Positions 19,271 to 28,445 of a stretch of DNA of 64,000 nucleotides are shown here, piece after piece. The stretch is from Streptomyces sp. CBMA152 (GTDB lineage Bacteria; Actinomycetota; Actinomycetes; Streptomycetales; Streptomycetaceae). The notes under the pieces were generated by a model, which saw only the letters and a program-made list of their open reading frames with translations, made no database searches and was not told the DNA's origin. Positions within the stretch are counted from its first letter, which is position 1; every line of letters begins with the position of its first letter. The stretch lies in the NCBI RefSeq assembly GCF_014596475.1, contig NZ_MECJ01000001.1, positions 1-64,000 on the forward strand, written 5' to 3'. Both the position numbers and the translations under genes were made by a program.

Positions 19271-21421
19271 ATGCGCTCCAATCTGCCGTCGGAGCTGAAC
19301 GGCTTCGTCGGGCGAGAACGTGAACTGGCCGCCCTGCACGGGCTGCTGGGCGAGGCGCGACTGACCACCGTGGTCGGGGTCGGCGGCGTCGGGAAGACCC
19401 GCCTGGCGCTGCGCGCGGCCGCCGCCGTGGCCGCGCAGGAACGCTACTGCGACGGGGTGTGGCTGGCGGACCTGTCCACGGTGACCGACCCGGACCTGCT
19501 CGACCACGCGGTCGTCGAGGCCCTGGGACTCACCGACCACACCACCCGCCCGCCGCGCCGCACCCTCCTGGACCACCTCGCCGAGCGCTCGCCGCTGCTC
19601 GTCCTGGACGGCTTCGAGCAGCTGGTGGACGCCTGCGCGGAGCTGGTGTGCGAGCTGCTGCGCCGCTCCCCCGGCCTGCGTGTCCTCGCCGCGGGCCGCC
19701 TGCCGTTACGCCTCGACGGCGAGCGGCTGCTCGCGCTGGCCCCGATGGACGACGAGGACGCGGTGGCGCTCTTCACCGACCGGGCCCATGGCGTGGCATT
19801 CACCGAGGAACGGACGGCCACCGTACGGGAGGTGTGCCGGCGCCTCGACGGGATTCCGCTCGCCCTGGAACTCGCGGCCGGACGGCTCGGCGCGCTCTCC
19901 GTCGAGCAGGTGCTGCACCGCCTGGACGACCGCTTCCACCTGCTGACCTGCGGCGGACGTGGAACCGTGGCCCGCCATCAGACGCTGCGCACCACCATCG
20001 GCTGGAGCCATGAGCTGTGCACCTCGCCCCAGCGGCTGCTGTGGGCCCGGCTCTCGGTGTTCGCCGGGCAGTTCGACCTGGAGGCCGTCGAGTACATCTG
20101 CGTCGGCCCGGACCTGCCGCCCGAGGACGTCCTCGACGTACTCCAGCAGCTCCTCGACCACTCGCTGGTGGTGCGCGAGGACGGCCCGGCGGGCGTGCGC
20201 TACCGGATGCTCGACACCGTACGGGAGTACGGCGCCGAGTGGCTGACCGCGACCGGCGACGCCGACCGGCTGCACCGGCGCCACCGCGACTGGTACCTCG
20301 GGCTCGCCACCTGGTGCGAGCTCGACTGGTTCAGCCCGCGCCAGGCGGAGGTCGCGGTGCGGGTGGAGGCCGAACTGCCCAATCTGCGGGCCGCGTTGGA
20401 CTACTCGCTCGACTCGGAGCAGGACATACACCTGGCCCAGTACCTGGCCGGGACGCTCTGGTTCTGCTGGGTCGGCTGCGGGCGGCTCGCCGAGGGGAGG
20501 CACTGGCTGGGCCTGGTCCTGGAGGCCGGGGGCGGCGACCACGACGGCGCCCGGCTCAAGGCGCTGTGGGTGCTCGGCTATGTCTCGGTGCTGCGCGGCG
20601 ACTCGGTGGCGGCGATCGCGGCGCTGCACGAGTGCCGCGAGGACGCCGAGCGCACCGGCGACGCGGTGGCCCGGGCGTACGCGGTGCACCGGACCGGCTG
20701 TCTGGCCCTGGTCTGTGACGACATGCCGCGCGCGGAGGAACTGCTGCGCACGGCGCTCGCGCAGTACGAGGAGATCGGCGAGCTCAACAGCAATGTGCTG
20801 ATGGCGCGGGTGGAGCTCGCGATGGCGGTGGCCTTCCGGGGCCATCTCGACGAGGCCGTCGTGATGTGCGAGCACGTGGTGGAGATCTGCGCGGAGCACG
20901 GCGAGCGCTGGGCCCTCGCGTACGCGCTGTACGTCCTCGGGTACGCGGCCTGGCACGCCAAGGATCTCGGCGGGGCGCGGCGGCTGCTGGCGGAGTGCCT
21001 GGAGATCGACCACGCCTTCCACGACCTGCTGGGCACGGTCCTGGCGCTCGAACTACTCGCTCTGGTCGCGGTGGACGGGGGTGATCCGGCCCAGGCGGCG
21101 GTGATCCAGGGGGCGGCCGAGCGGATCTGGCCGTCGGTGGGGCTGCCGCTGTTCGGCTCGGCGTCCTTCAACGCGGCGCATGTGCTGTGCGAGGAGCGGG
21201 CGCGCGAGCGGCTGGGGGACGGCGCGTACGAGACGTTCCGGCAGTGCGGCAGGGGCCTCGATCCGGACGAGGCGGTGGCGCGGGCGCTGACCGGCTCGGG
21301 CGGCGAGGAGGCCGTACCGCAGACGCCGGCGCCACCCGAACCGGCTCCGGGAACGCGGAAGCCCGCCGCCTCCCGCTCCGTGCGGAGCGAGGGGACGGCG
21401 GGCCGAAGCGCGGAGCGCTGA
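19271..21421 (+). CDS. NB-ARC (STAND) ATPase with TPR repeats, no DNA-binding domain
   Basis: 716 residues, the only plus-strand gene between bldD and the DUF2470 gene. N-terminal STAND module: FVGRERELAAL, Walker A GVGGVGKT (residues 36-43), Walker B PLLVLDGFEQLVD, GIPLALELAAGRL (the GxP motif) and a winged-helix-like ARLSVFAGQFDLEAVEYIC. From about residue 330 on it is TPR-like helical repeats (AVHRTGCLALVCDDMPRAEELL, AYALYVLGYAAWHAKDLGGA). It matches AfsR/LuxR-type regulators but ends without a LuxR HTH and has no N-terminal SARP/OmpR domain. It may work as a signalling scaffold or need a partner. The start ATG has no clear Shine-Dalgarno sequence and a GTG at 19238 would add 11 codons. 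The last ~20 codons overlap the rpsD terminator. Confidence 0.8.
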   Translation: MRSNLPSELNGFVGRERELAALHGLLGEARLTTVVGVGGVGKTRLALRAAAAVAAQERYCDGVWLADLSTVTDPDLLDHAVVEALGLTDHTTRPPRRTLLDHLAERSPLLVLDGFEQLVDACAELVCELLRRSPGLRVLAAGRLPLRLDGERLLALAPMDDEDAVALFTDRAHGVAFTEERTATVREVCRRLDGIPLALELAAGRLGALSVEQVLHRLDDRFHLLTCGGRGTVARHQTLRTTIGWSHELCTSPQRLLWARLSVFAGQFDLEAVEYICVGPDLPPEDVLDVLQQLLDHSLVVREDGPAGVRYRMLDTVREYGAEWLTATGDADRLHRRHRDWYLGLATWCELDWFSPRQAEVAVRVEAELPNLRAALDYSLDSEQDIHLAQYLAGTLWFCWVGCGRLAEGRHWLGLVLEAGGGDHDGARLKALWVLGYVSVLRGDSVAAIAALHECREDAERTGDAVARAYAVHRTGCLALVCDDMPRAEELLRTALAQYEEIGELNSNVLMARVELAMAVAFRGHLDEAVVMCEHVVEICAEHGERWALAYALYVLGYAAWHAKDLGGARRLLAECLEIDHAFHDLLGTVLALELLALVAVDGGDPAQAAVIQGAAERIWPSVGLPLFGSASFNAAHVLCEERARERLGDGAYETFRQCGRGLDPDEAVARALTGSGGEEAVPQTPAPPEPAPGTRKPAASRSVRSEGTAGRSAER
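21361..21403 (-). terminator. rpsD terminator lying inside the end of the NB-ARC gene
   Basis: A long inverted repeat GCCCGCCG...CGCTCCG-tg-CGGAGCG...CGGCGGGC, 33 bp beyond the rpsD stop on the minus strand. It occupies the last codons of the convergent plus-strand gene, whose C-terminal tail RKPAASRSVRSEGTAGRSAER is thereby dictated by terminator sequence. Confidence 0.6.
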
Positions 21422-21435
21422 ATACTGCGCCTGGC

Positions 21436-22050
21436 TCAGCGGGCGTAGTACTCGACGACGAGCTGCTCGTCGCAGATGACCGGGATTTCCTTGCGGTTCG
21501 GGTCACGGTCCAGGCGGAAGGCCAGGGCCTTCAGGTTCACCTGGAGGTAGCGCGGGGTCTCGCCCTCGCCGGCGTAGCCACCCTCGCGGGCAACCTGGAA
21601 GGGGTGCTTCGCACGGCTGCGCTCGCGGACGGTGATGACGTCGTCCGGACGGACACGGAACGACGGCTTGTCGACCTTGCCACCGTTGACCTCGATGTGG
21701 CCGTGGACGACCATCTGGCGGGCCTGGTAGATGGTGCGGGCGATGCCCGAACGCAGGACCAGGGCGTCGAGGCGACGCTCGAGCTCGACGACCAGCGCCT
21801 CGCCCGTCTTGCCCTCGGCCTTCTTGGCGCGGTCGTAGGCACGCGCCATCTGACGCTCAGAGATGTCGTACTGGGCGCGCAGACGCTGCTTCTCGAGCAG
21901 ACGGACCTTGTAGTCCGAGTTCTGCTTGCGGCCACGGCCGTGCTCGCCCGGCGGGTACGGACGGGCCTCGAAGTACTTGACGGCCTTCGGCGTCAGCGCG
22001 ATGCCGAGCGCACGAGACTTCTTGACCTTGGGACGCGACTGGTTAGGCAC
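21436..22050 (-). CDS. rpsD: 30S ribosomal protein S4 (Zn-independent form)
   Basis: 204 residues, starting with [30 protein letters not shown] and continuing with the S4 RNA-binding domain ([34 protein letters not shown]). The N-terminus lacks the four-cysteine zinc ribbon of C+ S4 proteins. S4 nucleates 16S rRNA 5'-domain folding. The GTG start (22048-22050) fits the family and a GGAGG ten bases upstream. A TTG nine bases further is too close to that site. Only 57 bp separate it from the divergent DUF2470 gene. Confidence 0.97.
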   Translation of the reverse strand: MPNQSRPKVKKSRALGIALTPKAVKYFEARPYPPGEHGRGRKQNSDYKVRLLEKQRLRAQYDISERQMARAYDRAKKAEGKTGEALVVELERRLDALVLRSGIARTIYQARQMVVHGHIEVNGGKVDKPSFRVRPDDVITVRERSRAKHPFQVAREGGYAGEGETPRYLQVNLKALAFRLDRDPNRKEIPVICDEQLVVEYYAR

Positions 22051-22074
22051 GTTCTCCAAACCTCCATGGTTGGG

Positions 22075-22093
22075 TTAGGTTAGGCTCACCTTA
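22075..22093. promoter_or_regulatory. Iron box (DmdR1/IdeR-type operator)
   Basis: TTAGGTTAGGCTCACCTTA agrees at 17 of 19 positions with the Streptomyces/actinobacterial iron-box consensus TTAGGTTAGGCTAACCTAA. It lies 14 bp ahead of the DUF2470 start and 24 bp ahead of the divergent rpsD start. Fe2+-loaded DmdR1 should bind here and repress when iron is plentiful. Which of the two genes responds is not determined by the sequence, but the plus-strand gene is the natural target. Confidence 0.85.
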
Positions 22094-22107
22094 CTCAAGG
22101 AGATCGT

Positions 22108-22980
22108 ATGTCTCGTCCGGGGAACACCAGTCACATCACGGACAGCACGAAGAAGGCCGAACCCGCAGAAGGGGTCGGCTCCACCGGCCCGCACAAGGGG
22201 GCCGGTACCGGTGCGCAGCATGCCACCGGTCACGTGACGGAGGTCCGATCAGATCGTGGTCAGCCGCGTCCCAGCGGACTTGAAATCGCGCGGATGCCGT
22301 CAGCAGCCGAGCGCACACGAACTCTCGTACATAGTACCTGCTCGTCGGTGCTGCTCATCACCGGCCTCGACGGCGCCCGCCCGGAGCAGCTGATGCCCAG
22401 GCTGCGCAATGTCGGTCCGCACGGCGATCTCTTCCTGCTCTTCCCCGCCGACTCGCCCGCCGTACGGGCCGCCACCCACGCCCACGACGACGAGCTCTCG
22501 GCCGTCCTGGCGCTCACCGATGTGGCACCGGTCTCGGTCCCCCACCGCATCCGGGGCCGCGCCTGGATCACCGGCTGGCTCACCCGCGTCCCGGGCCTGG
22601 CCCCGCCCGGCAGCATGACGCTCCGCCTGGAGGTCGACGAGGCGTACGTGGACGACCTGTGGGGCGCGATGTCGGTGGCGCCCGAGGCGTTCGCCGCCGC
22701 CGAGCCCGATCCGCTGGCCTCCCACGAGACCGAGCTCCTGCAACATCTGCACGCGTCCCACGGGGAACAGGTGCGGTCGCTGTGCGGCCTGGTGGAGCAG
22801 GGCCCGGACGGGATGAAGTCGGTCACGCCGCTGGCGCTCGACCGGTTCGGGCTGCGCGTGCGCTTCCAGGACCACGCCGGGCACTGCTTCGACGCGCGCT
22901 TCGAGTTCCCGGAGCCGGTGACGGACCTCACGGGGCTGCGGCGCGCGATGCGGCGGCTGTTCGAGGCGGCGGAGGGCTGA
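22108..22980 (+). CDS. DUF2470 (HugZ-type heme-utilisation) domain protein under iron control
   Basis: 290 residues from this start. Residues about 60-170 resemble the FMN-binding split-barrel part (ERTRTLVHSTCSSVLLITGLDG). The C-terminal ~80 residues form DUF2470 (ETELLQHLHASHGEQVRSL, then LALDRFGLRVRF and FDARFEFPEPVTDLTGLRRAMRRL). This domain occurs in HugZ-like heme oxygenases. Cytoplasmic, no signal peptide. AAGGAG six bases before the ATG supports this start. However, the first 62 codons are atypically AT-rich in third positions and unconserved in look, so the ATG at 22294 (MPSAAERTRT) is an alternative. With the iron box it is likely induced by iron starvation and may help recover heme iron. 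Confidence 0.82.
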   Translation: MSRPGNTSHITDSTKKAEPAEGVGSTGPHKGAGTGAQHATGHVTEVRSDRGQPRPSGLEIARMPSAAERTRTLVHSTCSSVLLITGLDGARPEQLMPRLRNVGPHGDLFLLFPADSPAVRAATHAHDDELSAVLALTDVAPVSVPHRIRGRAWITGWLTRVPGLAPPGSMTLRLEVDEAYVDDLWGAMSVAPEAFAAAEPDPLASHETELLQHLHASHGEQVRSLCGLVEQGPDGMKSVTPLALDRFGLRVRFQDHAGHCFDARFEFPEPVTDLTGLRRAMRRLFEAAEG

Positions 22981-23075
22981 CGGCGGAGGGGCGGGGCGGG
23001 CGGGCGCGGGTCGCCGTCGGCCTTCGCTTACGGCCAGGCGTTGCTCGCGCCCTGGTCGCGGGCCGAGCAGAGCGG

Positions 23076-24428
23076 CTACTCCGCCCGCCCCAACCGCTCC
23101 CTGACCTTCTCTACCACGTCCGCGTACCGCGCCTCCGCCCCGTACCGCGTCGGCTCGTAGTAGCGCTTCTGCGCCACCGCGTCCGGCGCGTACTGCTGGG
23201 CCGCGATCGCGCCCGGCACGTCGTGCGGGTACACATACCCCTGGGCGTGGCCGAGCTTGGCCGCGCCCTTGTAGTGGCCGTCGCGCAGATGCGCCGGAAC
23301 GGGGCCGGCCAGGCCCGCCCGGACGTCCGCCATCGCCGCGAAGATCGCGTTCGTCGCCGCGTTCGACTTCGGCGCGAGAGCCAGCGCGATGGTGGCGTGG
23401 CTGAGGGTGAGGGCCGCCTCGGGGAAGCCGATCAGCGCGACCGCCTGGGCGGCGGCGACCGCCGTGGGCAGCGCCGTCGGATCCGCCAGGCCGATGTCCT
23501 CGCTGGCCGAGATCATCAGGCGGCGGGCGATGAACCGGGGGTCCTCGCCCGCCTCGATCATCCGCGCCAGATAGTGCAGCGCCGCGTCCACGTCCGAGCC
23601 CCGGATGGACTTGATCAGGGCGCTCGCCACGTCGTAGTGCTGGTCGCCGTCCTTGTCGTACTTCACCGCCGCCCGGTCGACCGTCTCCTCGACGGTCTGG
23701 AGCGTGACGTCCTTCTCGCCCTTCGCCAGCGCCGAACCGGCCGCCGCCTCCAGGGCGGTGAGCGCGCGGCGGGCGTCGCCGCCCGCGATGCGCAGCAGAT
23801 GCGCCTCGGCGTCCTCGGGCAGCGTCACCGCGCCGCCGAGCCCGCGCTCCTCGGTGACCGCCCGGCGCAGCAGGCTGCGCAGGTCGTCGTCGGTGAGCGG
23901 TTCGAGGGTGAGCAGCAGGGAGCGCGAGAGCAGGGGGGAGATCACCGAGAAGTACGGGTTCTCGGTCGTCGCCGCGATCAAGGTCACCCAGCGGTTCTCC
24001 ACGGCCGGCAGCAGTGAATCCTGCTGGGCCTTGGAGAAGCGGTGGATCTCGTCGAGGAAGAGGACGGTCTCCTTGCCGAAGCCGCCGATCGCCCGGCGGG
24101 CCCCGTCGATGACGGCCCGCACTTCCTTGACGCCTGCGGTGATCGCGGAGAGCTCGACGAAGCGCTTGTTGGTCGCCTTCGACACCACGTACGCGAGTGT
24201 CGTCTTGCCGATGCCGGGCGGGCCCCACAGGATCACTGACGAGGGGCCGGCGGGGCCGCCGCTCCCCTCCCCCACCAGGCGCCGCAGCGGCGAGCCGGGC
24301 TTGAGCAGATGCTGCTGCCCGACCACCTCGTCGAGGGTGCGCGGGCGCATCCGGACGGCCAGAGGGCTGCCTGCCGGGTCTTTCTCCTGGCGGTCCTCTG
24401 CGGCTGCGGTGAACAGGTCGGGCTCCAC
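23076..24428 (-). CDS. rarA: RarA/MgsA-family AAA ATPase (replication-associated recombination)
   Basis: 450 residues. RarA hallmarks are [21 protein letters not shown], Walker [13 protein letters not shown], Walker [11 protein letters not shown], the TTENPYFSV sensor segment, and C-terminal [20 protein letters not shown], distinctive for RarA. It is a clamp-loader-like tetramer acting at stalled forks with SSB. GTG at 24426-24428 ([14 protein letters not shown]) was chosen; TTG and GTG codons further upstream lack support. Convergent with the DUF2470 gene. Confidence 0.95.
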   Translation of the reverse strand: MEPDLFTAAAEDRQEKDPAGSPLAVRMRPRTLDEVVGQQHLLKPGSPLRRLVGEGSGGPAGPSSVILWGPPGIGKTTLAYVVSKATNKRFVELSAITAGVKEVRAVIDGARRAIGGFGKETVLFLDEIHRFSKAQQDSLLPAVENRWVTLIAATTENPYFSVISPLLSRSLLLTLEPLTDDDLRSLLRRAVTEERGLGGAVTLPEDAEAHLLRIAGGDARRALTALEAAAGSALAKGEKDVTLQTVEETVDRAAVKYDKDGDQHYDVASALIKSIRGSDVDAALHYLARMIEAGEDPRFIARRLMISASEDIGLADPTALPTAVAAAQAVALIGFPEAALTLSHATIALALAPKSNAATNAIFAAMADVRAGLAGPVPAHLRDGHYKGAAKLGHAQGYVYPHDVPGAIAAQQYAPDAVAQKRYYEPTRYGAEARYADVVEKVRERLGRAE

Positions 24429-24517
24429 GTCAAGAACCCTATGCCACGGCACTGACAACGCGGTCAGCGCCGGGAAAACCCCTGGTCATACAGGTTGGCA
24501 GGGTCCGACAGAGCCCG

Positions 24518-25159
24518 TCAGCTCGTCCAGAAGTCCCACCAGCGGGTCAGGATCAGCATCCCGATGATCCCGACGTGCAGCACCGGCAGCACCCAGGTGA
24601 ACTCGCCGAAGAAGCTCTTCAGCCAGTTCGGCGCGGGCAGGAAGCCGTGGCGGACGTTGAACGACGTGACGTACCAGAACATGAAGATCGTCGCGACCCA
24701 CGCCAGGCAGCACCACAGGCACAGCGCGTTGATCCGGTACAGCGACTGGAACTGCAGCCAGGAGCAGAATCCGACACCGAAGAGCGTGCCCGCGTTGAAG
24801 GTGAGCCAGTACCAGCGCGGGAAGCGGGCCCGGGTGAGCAGGCTGATGCCGACGCAGATCACGATGCCGTACGCCACCAGACCGAGCATCGGGTTGGGGA
24901 ACCCGAAGGCGGAGGCCTGGTCGCTCTTCATGATGTTGCCGCAGGACACCACCGGGTTGAGGCTGCACCCCGGCGTGAAGTTCGGGTTCTCAAGGAGCTT
25001 GAACTTGTCGATCGTGATGACCCAGGCCGCGAGCAGTCCGGCGGCCCCCGTGATCACCAGGAGCCAGGCGAACGCGCGGCTCCCGCCGACGCCACGCTGG
25101 CCGTCCGCCCCGTCGGGGCCGGAGGAGACACTGTCCTTGGCTGTCGTCGTCTTGCTCAT
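24518..25159 (-). CDS. Vitamin K epoxide reductase (VKOR) family membrane protein
   Basis: 213 residues. About five membrane segments follow a hydrophilic N-terminus (residues 1-28). The VKOR cysteines are present: the loop pair Cys75 and Cys83 (CGN), and the active-site Cys157-Leu-Trp-Cys160. Bacterial VKOR reoxidises a DsbA-type partner using menaquinone and so drives extracytoplasmic disulfide formation. No thioredoxin domain is fused; the DsbA-family protein at 61794 is cytoplasmic-looking and not an obvious partner. The ATG at 25157-25159 directly follows an in-frame GTG, and either may be used. Confidence 0.93.
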   Translation of the reverse strand: MSKTTTAKDSVSSGPDGADGQRGVGGSRAFAWLLVITGAAGLLAAWVITIDKFKLLENPNFTPGCSLNPVVSCGNIMKSDQASAFGFPNPMLGLVAYGIVICVGISLLTRARFPRWYWLTFNAGTLFGVGFCSWLQFQSLYRINALCLWCCLAWVATIFMFWYVTSFNVRHGFLPAPNWLKSFFGEFTWVLPVLHVGIIGMLILTRWWDFWTS

Positions 25160-25300
25160 CACGCCGATCCGTCAGTCGAGTCGTGGGCCTGAAGGGGCCT
25201 GGGGGTGGGGCTCATTGTGCCGTACACGCGCACGTGCCCACCGTTCGTTCGACATAAGGGCGTACGCGCAGGAGCGGAGTTGACGGTTCGGGAAACGGGA

Positions 25301-25334
25301 GACGGGCCGGACAGCCGTAGCCGTCCGGCCCGTC
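25301..25334 (-). terminator. hisS terminator
   Basis: A 12 bp perfect stem GACGGGCCGGAC / GTCCGGCCCGTC with a 10-base loop, 14 bp beyond the hisS stop on the minus strand. The remaining gap up to the VKOR gene shows no other feature. Confidence 0.7.
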
Positions 25335-25348
25335 CCTCGCACGGGTCG

Positions 25349-26611
25349 TTACGCGAGTCGCTCGCGCATCGTGTCCACGACGCCCGCCAGCGGCACGGCC
25401 GTCTGGTCGCCGGACTCCATGTCCTTGAGCTGCACGACGCCTTCGGCGAGGTCGCGGTCGCCCGCGACGATCGCGAACCGGGCACCGCTGCGGTTGGCCG
25501 ACTTCATGGCCGACTTGACGCCCTTGCCGCCGAACGCGAAGTCGGTCGCGATGCCCGCCTTGCGCAGCTCGACCACCACACCGAAGAGGACCCGCCGGGC
25601 CTCCTCGCCGAGCGGCACCGCGAACACGCTGGTCGCGGACGGGATGTCGAGCGTGACGCCCTCGGCCTCAAGCGCCAGGACCGTACGGTCGACGCCGAGC
25701 GCCCAGCCCACCGACGGCAGCGCGGGGCCGCCGATCATCTCGGAGAGGCCGTCGTAGCGGCCGCCGCCGCCCACCGCGGACTGCGAGCCCAGACCGTCGT
25801 GGACGAACTCGAAGGTCGTCCGGGTGTAGTAGTCGAGGCCGCGCACCAGCTTCGGGTCGTCCTCGTACACCACGCCCTGGGCGTTCAGCAGCTCGCGGAC
25901 CTCCTCGTGGTACGCCTTGCAGCCGTCGCACAGGTAGTCGCGCAGCAGCGGCGCGCCCACCAGCTGCTTCTGGACCGCGTCCCGCTTGTCGTCGAGGACG
26001 CGCAGCGGGTTGATCTCGGCGCGGCGCAGGGTGTCCTCGTCGAGGTCGAGGCCGCGCAGGAAGTCCTGGAGCGCGGCCCGGTAGACCGGACGGCACTCCT
26101 GGTCGCCCAGCGAGTTCAGCAGGATGCGGAAGTTGCGCAGGCCGAGCGAGCGGTACGCGTCGTTGGCCAGGATGATCAGCTCGGCGTCGAGCGCCGGGTC
26201 CTCGGCGCCGATCGCCTCGGCGCCGACCTGCGAGAAGTGCCGGTAGCGGCCCTTCTGCGGGCGCTCGTAGCGGTAGTACGAGCCCGAGTACCAGAGCTTC
26301 ACCGGCAGGTTGCCCGCCTTGTGCAGATTGGCCTCAAGAGCCGCACGCAGCACGGAAGCGGTGCCCTCGGGGCGCAGGGCGAGCCTGTCGCCGCCCTTGG
26401 TCTCGAAGGCGTACATCTCCTTGCTCACGATGTCGGTCGACTCGCCGACACCGCGCGCGAAGAGCTCCACGTTCTCGAAGCCCGGGGTCTCGACATAGCC
26501 GTAGCCGGAGTTGCGCAGCGGCGCCGCGATCGCCTCGCGGACCGCCAGGTAGGTCGCGCTGTTCGGCGGCAACAGGTCGTACGTGCCCTTGGGGGCCTGG
26601 AAGGTACTCAT
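25349..26611 (-). CDS. hisS: Histidyl-tRNA synthetase
   Basis: 420 residues. Class II core with motif 1 region [35 protein letters not shown], motif 2 [22 protein letters not shown], the histidine-A loop [13 protein letters not shown], and motif 3 [13 protein letters not shown]. The C-terminal anticodon-binding domain ends RERLA. ATG at 26609-26611 with the conserved start [13 protein letters not shown]. It follows the metallo-beta-lactamase gene by 14 bp, so the pair is one operon. Confidence 0.97.
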   Translation of the reverse strand: MSTFQAPKGTYDLLPPNSATYLAVREAIAAPLRNSGYGYVETPGFENVELFARGVGESTDIVSKEMYAFETKGGDRLALRPEGTASVLRAALEANLHKAGNLPVKLWYSGSYYRYERPQKGRYRHFSQVGAEAIGAEDPALDAELIILANDAYRSLGLRNFRILLNSLGDQECRPVYRAALQDFLRGLDLDEDTLRRAEINPLRVLDDKRDAVQKQLVGAPLLRDYLCDGCKAYHEEVRELLNAQGVVYEDDPKLVRGLDYYTRTTFEFVHDGLGSQSAVGGGGRYDGLSEMIGGPALPSVGWALGVDRTVLALEAEGVTLDIPSATSVFAVPLGEEARRVLFGVVVELRKAGIATDFAFGGKGVKSAMKSANRSGARFAIVAGDRDLAEGVVQLKDMESGDQTAVPLAGVVDTMRERLA

Positions 26612-26625
26612 GGGGAAGCTTCTCG

Positions 26626-27336
26626 TCACATTCCTCGTCGGGGAGAGGCGATGCCCTCTCCGAGGCCGGCGGCCACCTGCCGCAGATACGGGTTGGTGGC
26701 GCGCTCCTGGCCGATGGTGGTCTGGGAGCCGTGGCCGGACAGCACCACGGTCGAGTCGTCGAGCGGCAGGCACACACGGCCCAGCGATTCGAGCAACTCG
26801 GCGTGGCTGCCGCCGGGCAGGTCGGTGCGTCCGACGGAGCCGGCGAAGAGCAGGTCGCCCGAGAACAGGATCGGAGGAATGTCCTCCGCCTCGGGCAGCC
26901 CGAACGTCACCGACCCCTTGGTATGGCCGGGCGCGTGCGACACGGTGAGCTCCATACCGGCGAGCTGCAGCGTCGCGCCGTCGGACAGCTCCTTGACGTC
27001 GTCCGGTTCGCCGATGGTCAGCTCGCCCATGATCTGGGCGCCGAAGGAGCGGCCGAGGGCCTTCTCCGGGTCGCTCATCATGTACCGGTCCGAGGGGTGG
27101 ATCCACGCGGGCACGTCGTGCGCCCCGCACACCGGGACGACCGAGGCGCAGTGGTCGATGTGGCCATGGGTGAGGACGACGGCGACGGGCTTGAGCCGAT
27201 GCTTCCGGAGCGCGTCCTCGACTCCCTGGGCCGCCTGGTGGCCCGGGTCGATGATCACGCACTCCTCGCCTGCGGCGGGGGCGACCAGGTAGCAGTTGGT
27301 CCCCCAGGCCCCGGCGGGGAACCCGGCAATGAGCAC
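26626..27336 (-). CDS. Metallo-beta-lactamase-fold hydrolase (glyoxalase II-like)
   Basis: 236 residues. Metal-binding motif [11 protein letters not shown] near residue 56, then [26 protein letters not shown] and [12 protein letters not shown] supply the remaining His/Asp ligands of a dinuclear zinc site. It resembles hydroxyacylglutathione hydrolases but lacks their C-terminal substrate domain, so the substrate (perhaps a bacillithiol/mycothiol or other thioester) is open. Upstream partner of hisS, a conserved actinobacterial pairing. Confidence 0.9.
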   Translation of the reverse strand: MLIAGFPAGAWGTNCYLVAPAAGEECVIIDPGHQAAQGVEDALRKHRLKPVAVVLTHGHIDHCASVVPVCGAHDVPAWIHPSDRYMMSDPEKALGRSFGAQIMGELTIGEPDDVKELSDGATLQLAGMELTVSHAPGHTKGSVTFGLPEAEDIPPILFSGDLLFAGSVGRTDLPGGSHAELLESLGRVCLPLDDSTVVLSGHGSQTTIGQERATNPYLRQVAAGLGEGIASPRRGM

Positions 27337-27484
27337 GATCGTCCTCAGTTTCTCGTACGACGGGTGATTGCGGCTGTTCAGAGCCTACCGGCGCTGCTCC
27401 CGTCACAGCGAACCCATATACGGTACGGGCACAGTCCGCGCGTACACGCGTCCGTACCCCCTACACCGCACAAGGAGACCACCG

Positions 27485-28270
27485 GTGGTCAGCAGCGATC
27501 AGCGCCGGCGCCAGCTCGCCCGGGAGAAGTTCGAGCGTCAGCAGCAGCGCCGCGAGACGGCCCGCCGCAAGGCCAAGCGCCGCAACACCGTCATCGCGGC
27601 CACCCTCGCGGTGGTCGTCGCGGCGGGCGGGGCGGCCTTCGCCACGGGCGCCTTCTCCGGCGACGACAAGAAGTCGGACGCCGCCGCGCCCTCCGACGCC
27701 CCGACGCCCTCGGCGAGCAAGGACTCCGCGCCCGAGCCGAAGATGGCGATCGACCAGAAGGCCGCGTACACGATGTCGCTGAAGTCCAGCGCCGGTGACA
27801 TCGTCTTCACGATGGACGCGGCGAAGACGCCGCACACCGTCAACTCGTTCAAGTCCCTCGCCGACAAGGGCTACTTCACCAACACGAAGTGTCACCGCCT
27901 CACCACACAGGGCATTTACGTGCTCCAGTGCGGCGACCCCAAGGGCGACGGCACCGGCGGCCCCGGCTACACGATCCCGGACGAGAACCTGACGGGCCTC
28001 GGCAAGGCGGGCGCGGACGGCACGGTCACCTACCCGGCGGGCACGGTCGCCATGGCCAACACCGGCCAGCCGCACACCGGCGGCAGCCAGTTCTTCCTCG
28101 TCTACAAGGACAGCAAACTCCCGCCCACCTACACGCCGTTCGGCAAGATCGACGCGGCGGGCCTGAAGGTCGTCGAGGACGTGGCGAAGGCCGGGGTCAC
28201 GGGCGGCGGCGCGGACGGCGCTCCCAAGACGGCCGTCACCATCGCCAAGGCCACCGTCAACAAGGACTGA
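27485..28270 (+). CDS. Membrane-anchored cyclophilin-type peptidyl-prolyl isomerase
   Basis: 261 residues. A strongly basic, Gln/Arg-rich cytoplasmic N-terminus (residues 1-35) precedes one transmembrane helix (TVIAATLAVVVAAGGAAFATGAF). A Ser/Pro/Ala linker leads to the cyclophilin domain (MDAAKTPHTVNSFKSLADKGYFTNTKCHRL, ANTGQPHTGGSQFFL, YTPFGKI). It probably assists folding outside the membrane. There is no lipobox, so it is a signal-anchor protein. The GTG start at 27485 has AAGGAG seven bases upstream. A conserved neighbour of relA in Streptomyces, here split from it by the kinase/caspase cassette and the DUF349 gene. Confidence 0.93.
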   Translation: MVSSDQRRRQLAREKFERQQQRRETARRKAKRRNTVIAATLAVVVAAGGAAFATGAFSGDDKKSDAAAPSDAPTPSASKDSAPEPKMAIDQKAAYTMSLKSSAGDIVFTMDAAKTPHTVNSFKSLADKGYFTNTKCHRLTTQGIYVLQCGDPKGDGTGGPGYTIPDENLTGLGKAGADGTVTYPAGTVAMANTGQPHTGGSQFFLVYKDSKLPPTYTPFGKIDAAGLKVVEDVAKAGVTGGGADGAPKTAVTIAKATVNKD

Positions 28271-28394
28271 CCCGCGGAATTCGGCCGCGCTGAGTGCGGA
28301 CAGCCGGGCGGCGAGTCGCCTAGATTGGCGTTGTGCAGCGCGGTGACAAACGCGTTGTGGAGGGCGGGCGAGGCCCGTCCCGGAAACTGTGGAC

Positions 28395-28429
28395 GATGCC
28401 ACGAGGGCCGAACCCCTCGCGTCGGCATC
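28395..28429 (+). promoter_or_regulatory. Leader hairpin ahead of the DUF349 gene
   Basis: GATGCC-a-CGAGGG-ccgaac-CCCTCG-cgtc-GGCATC forms two stacked 6 bp stems and ends five bases before the GGAGGAG ribosome site. It could mask or present that site. The 175 bp gap also has a weak -10-like TAGATT at 28321. Regulatory role is inferred. Confidence 0.35.
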
Positions 28430-28445
28430 ATGTGGAGGAGGCGCT

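Noticed and set aside
25205..27292. A 695-codon plus-strand open frame across hisS and the metallo-beta-lactamase gene
   Set aside because: It spans two real minus-strand genes and an intergenic terminator and has no ribosome site or domain.
28271..28445. Possible 6C RNA in the leader of the DUF349 gene
   Set aside because: 6C RNAs have two hairpins whose loops contain runs of six or more cytosines; the loop here (CCGAAC) does not.
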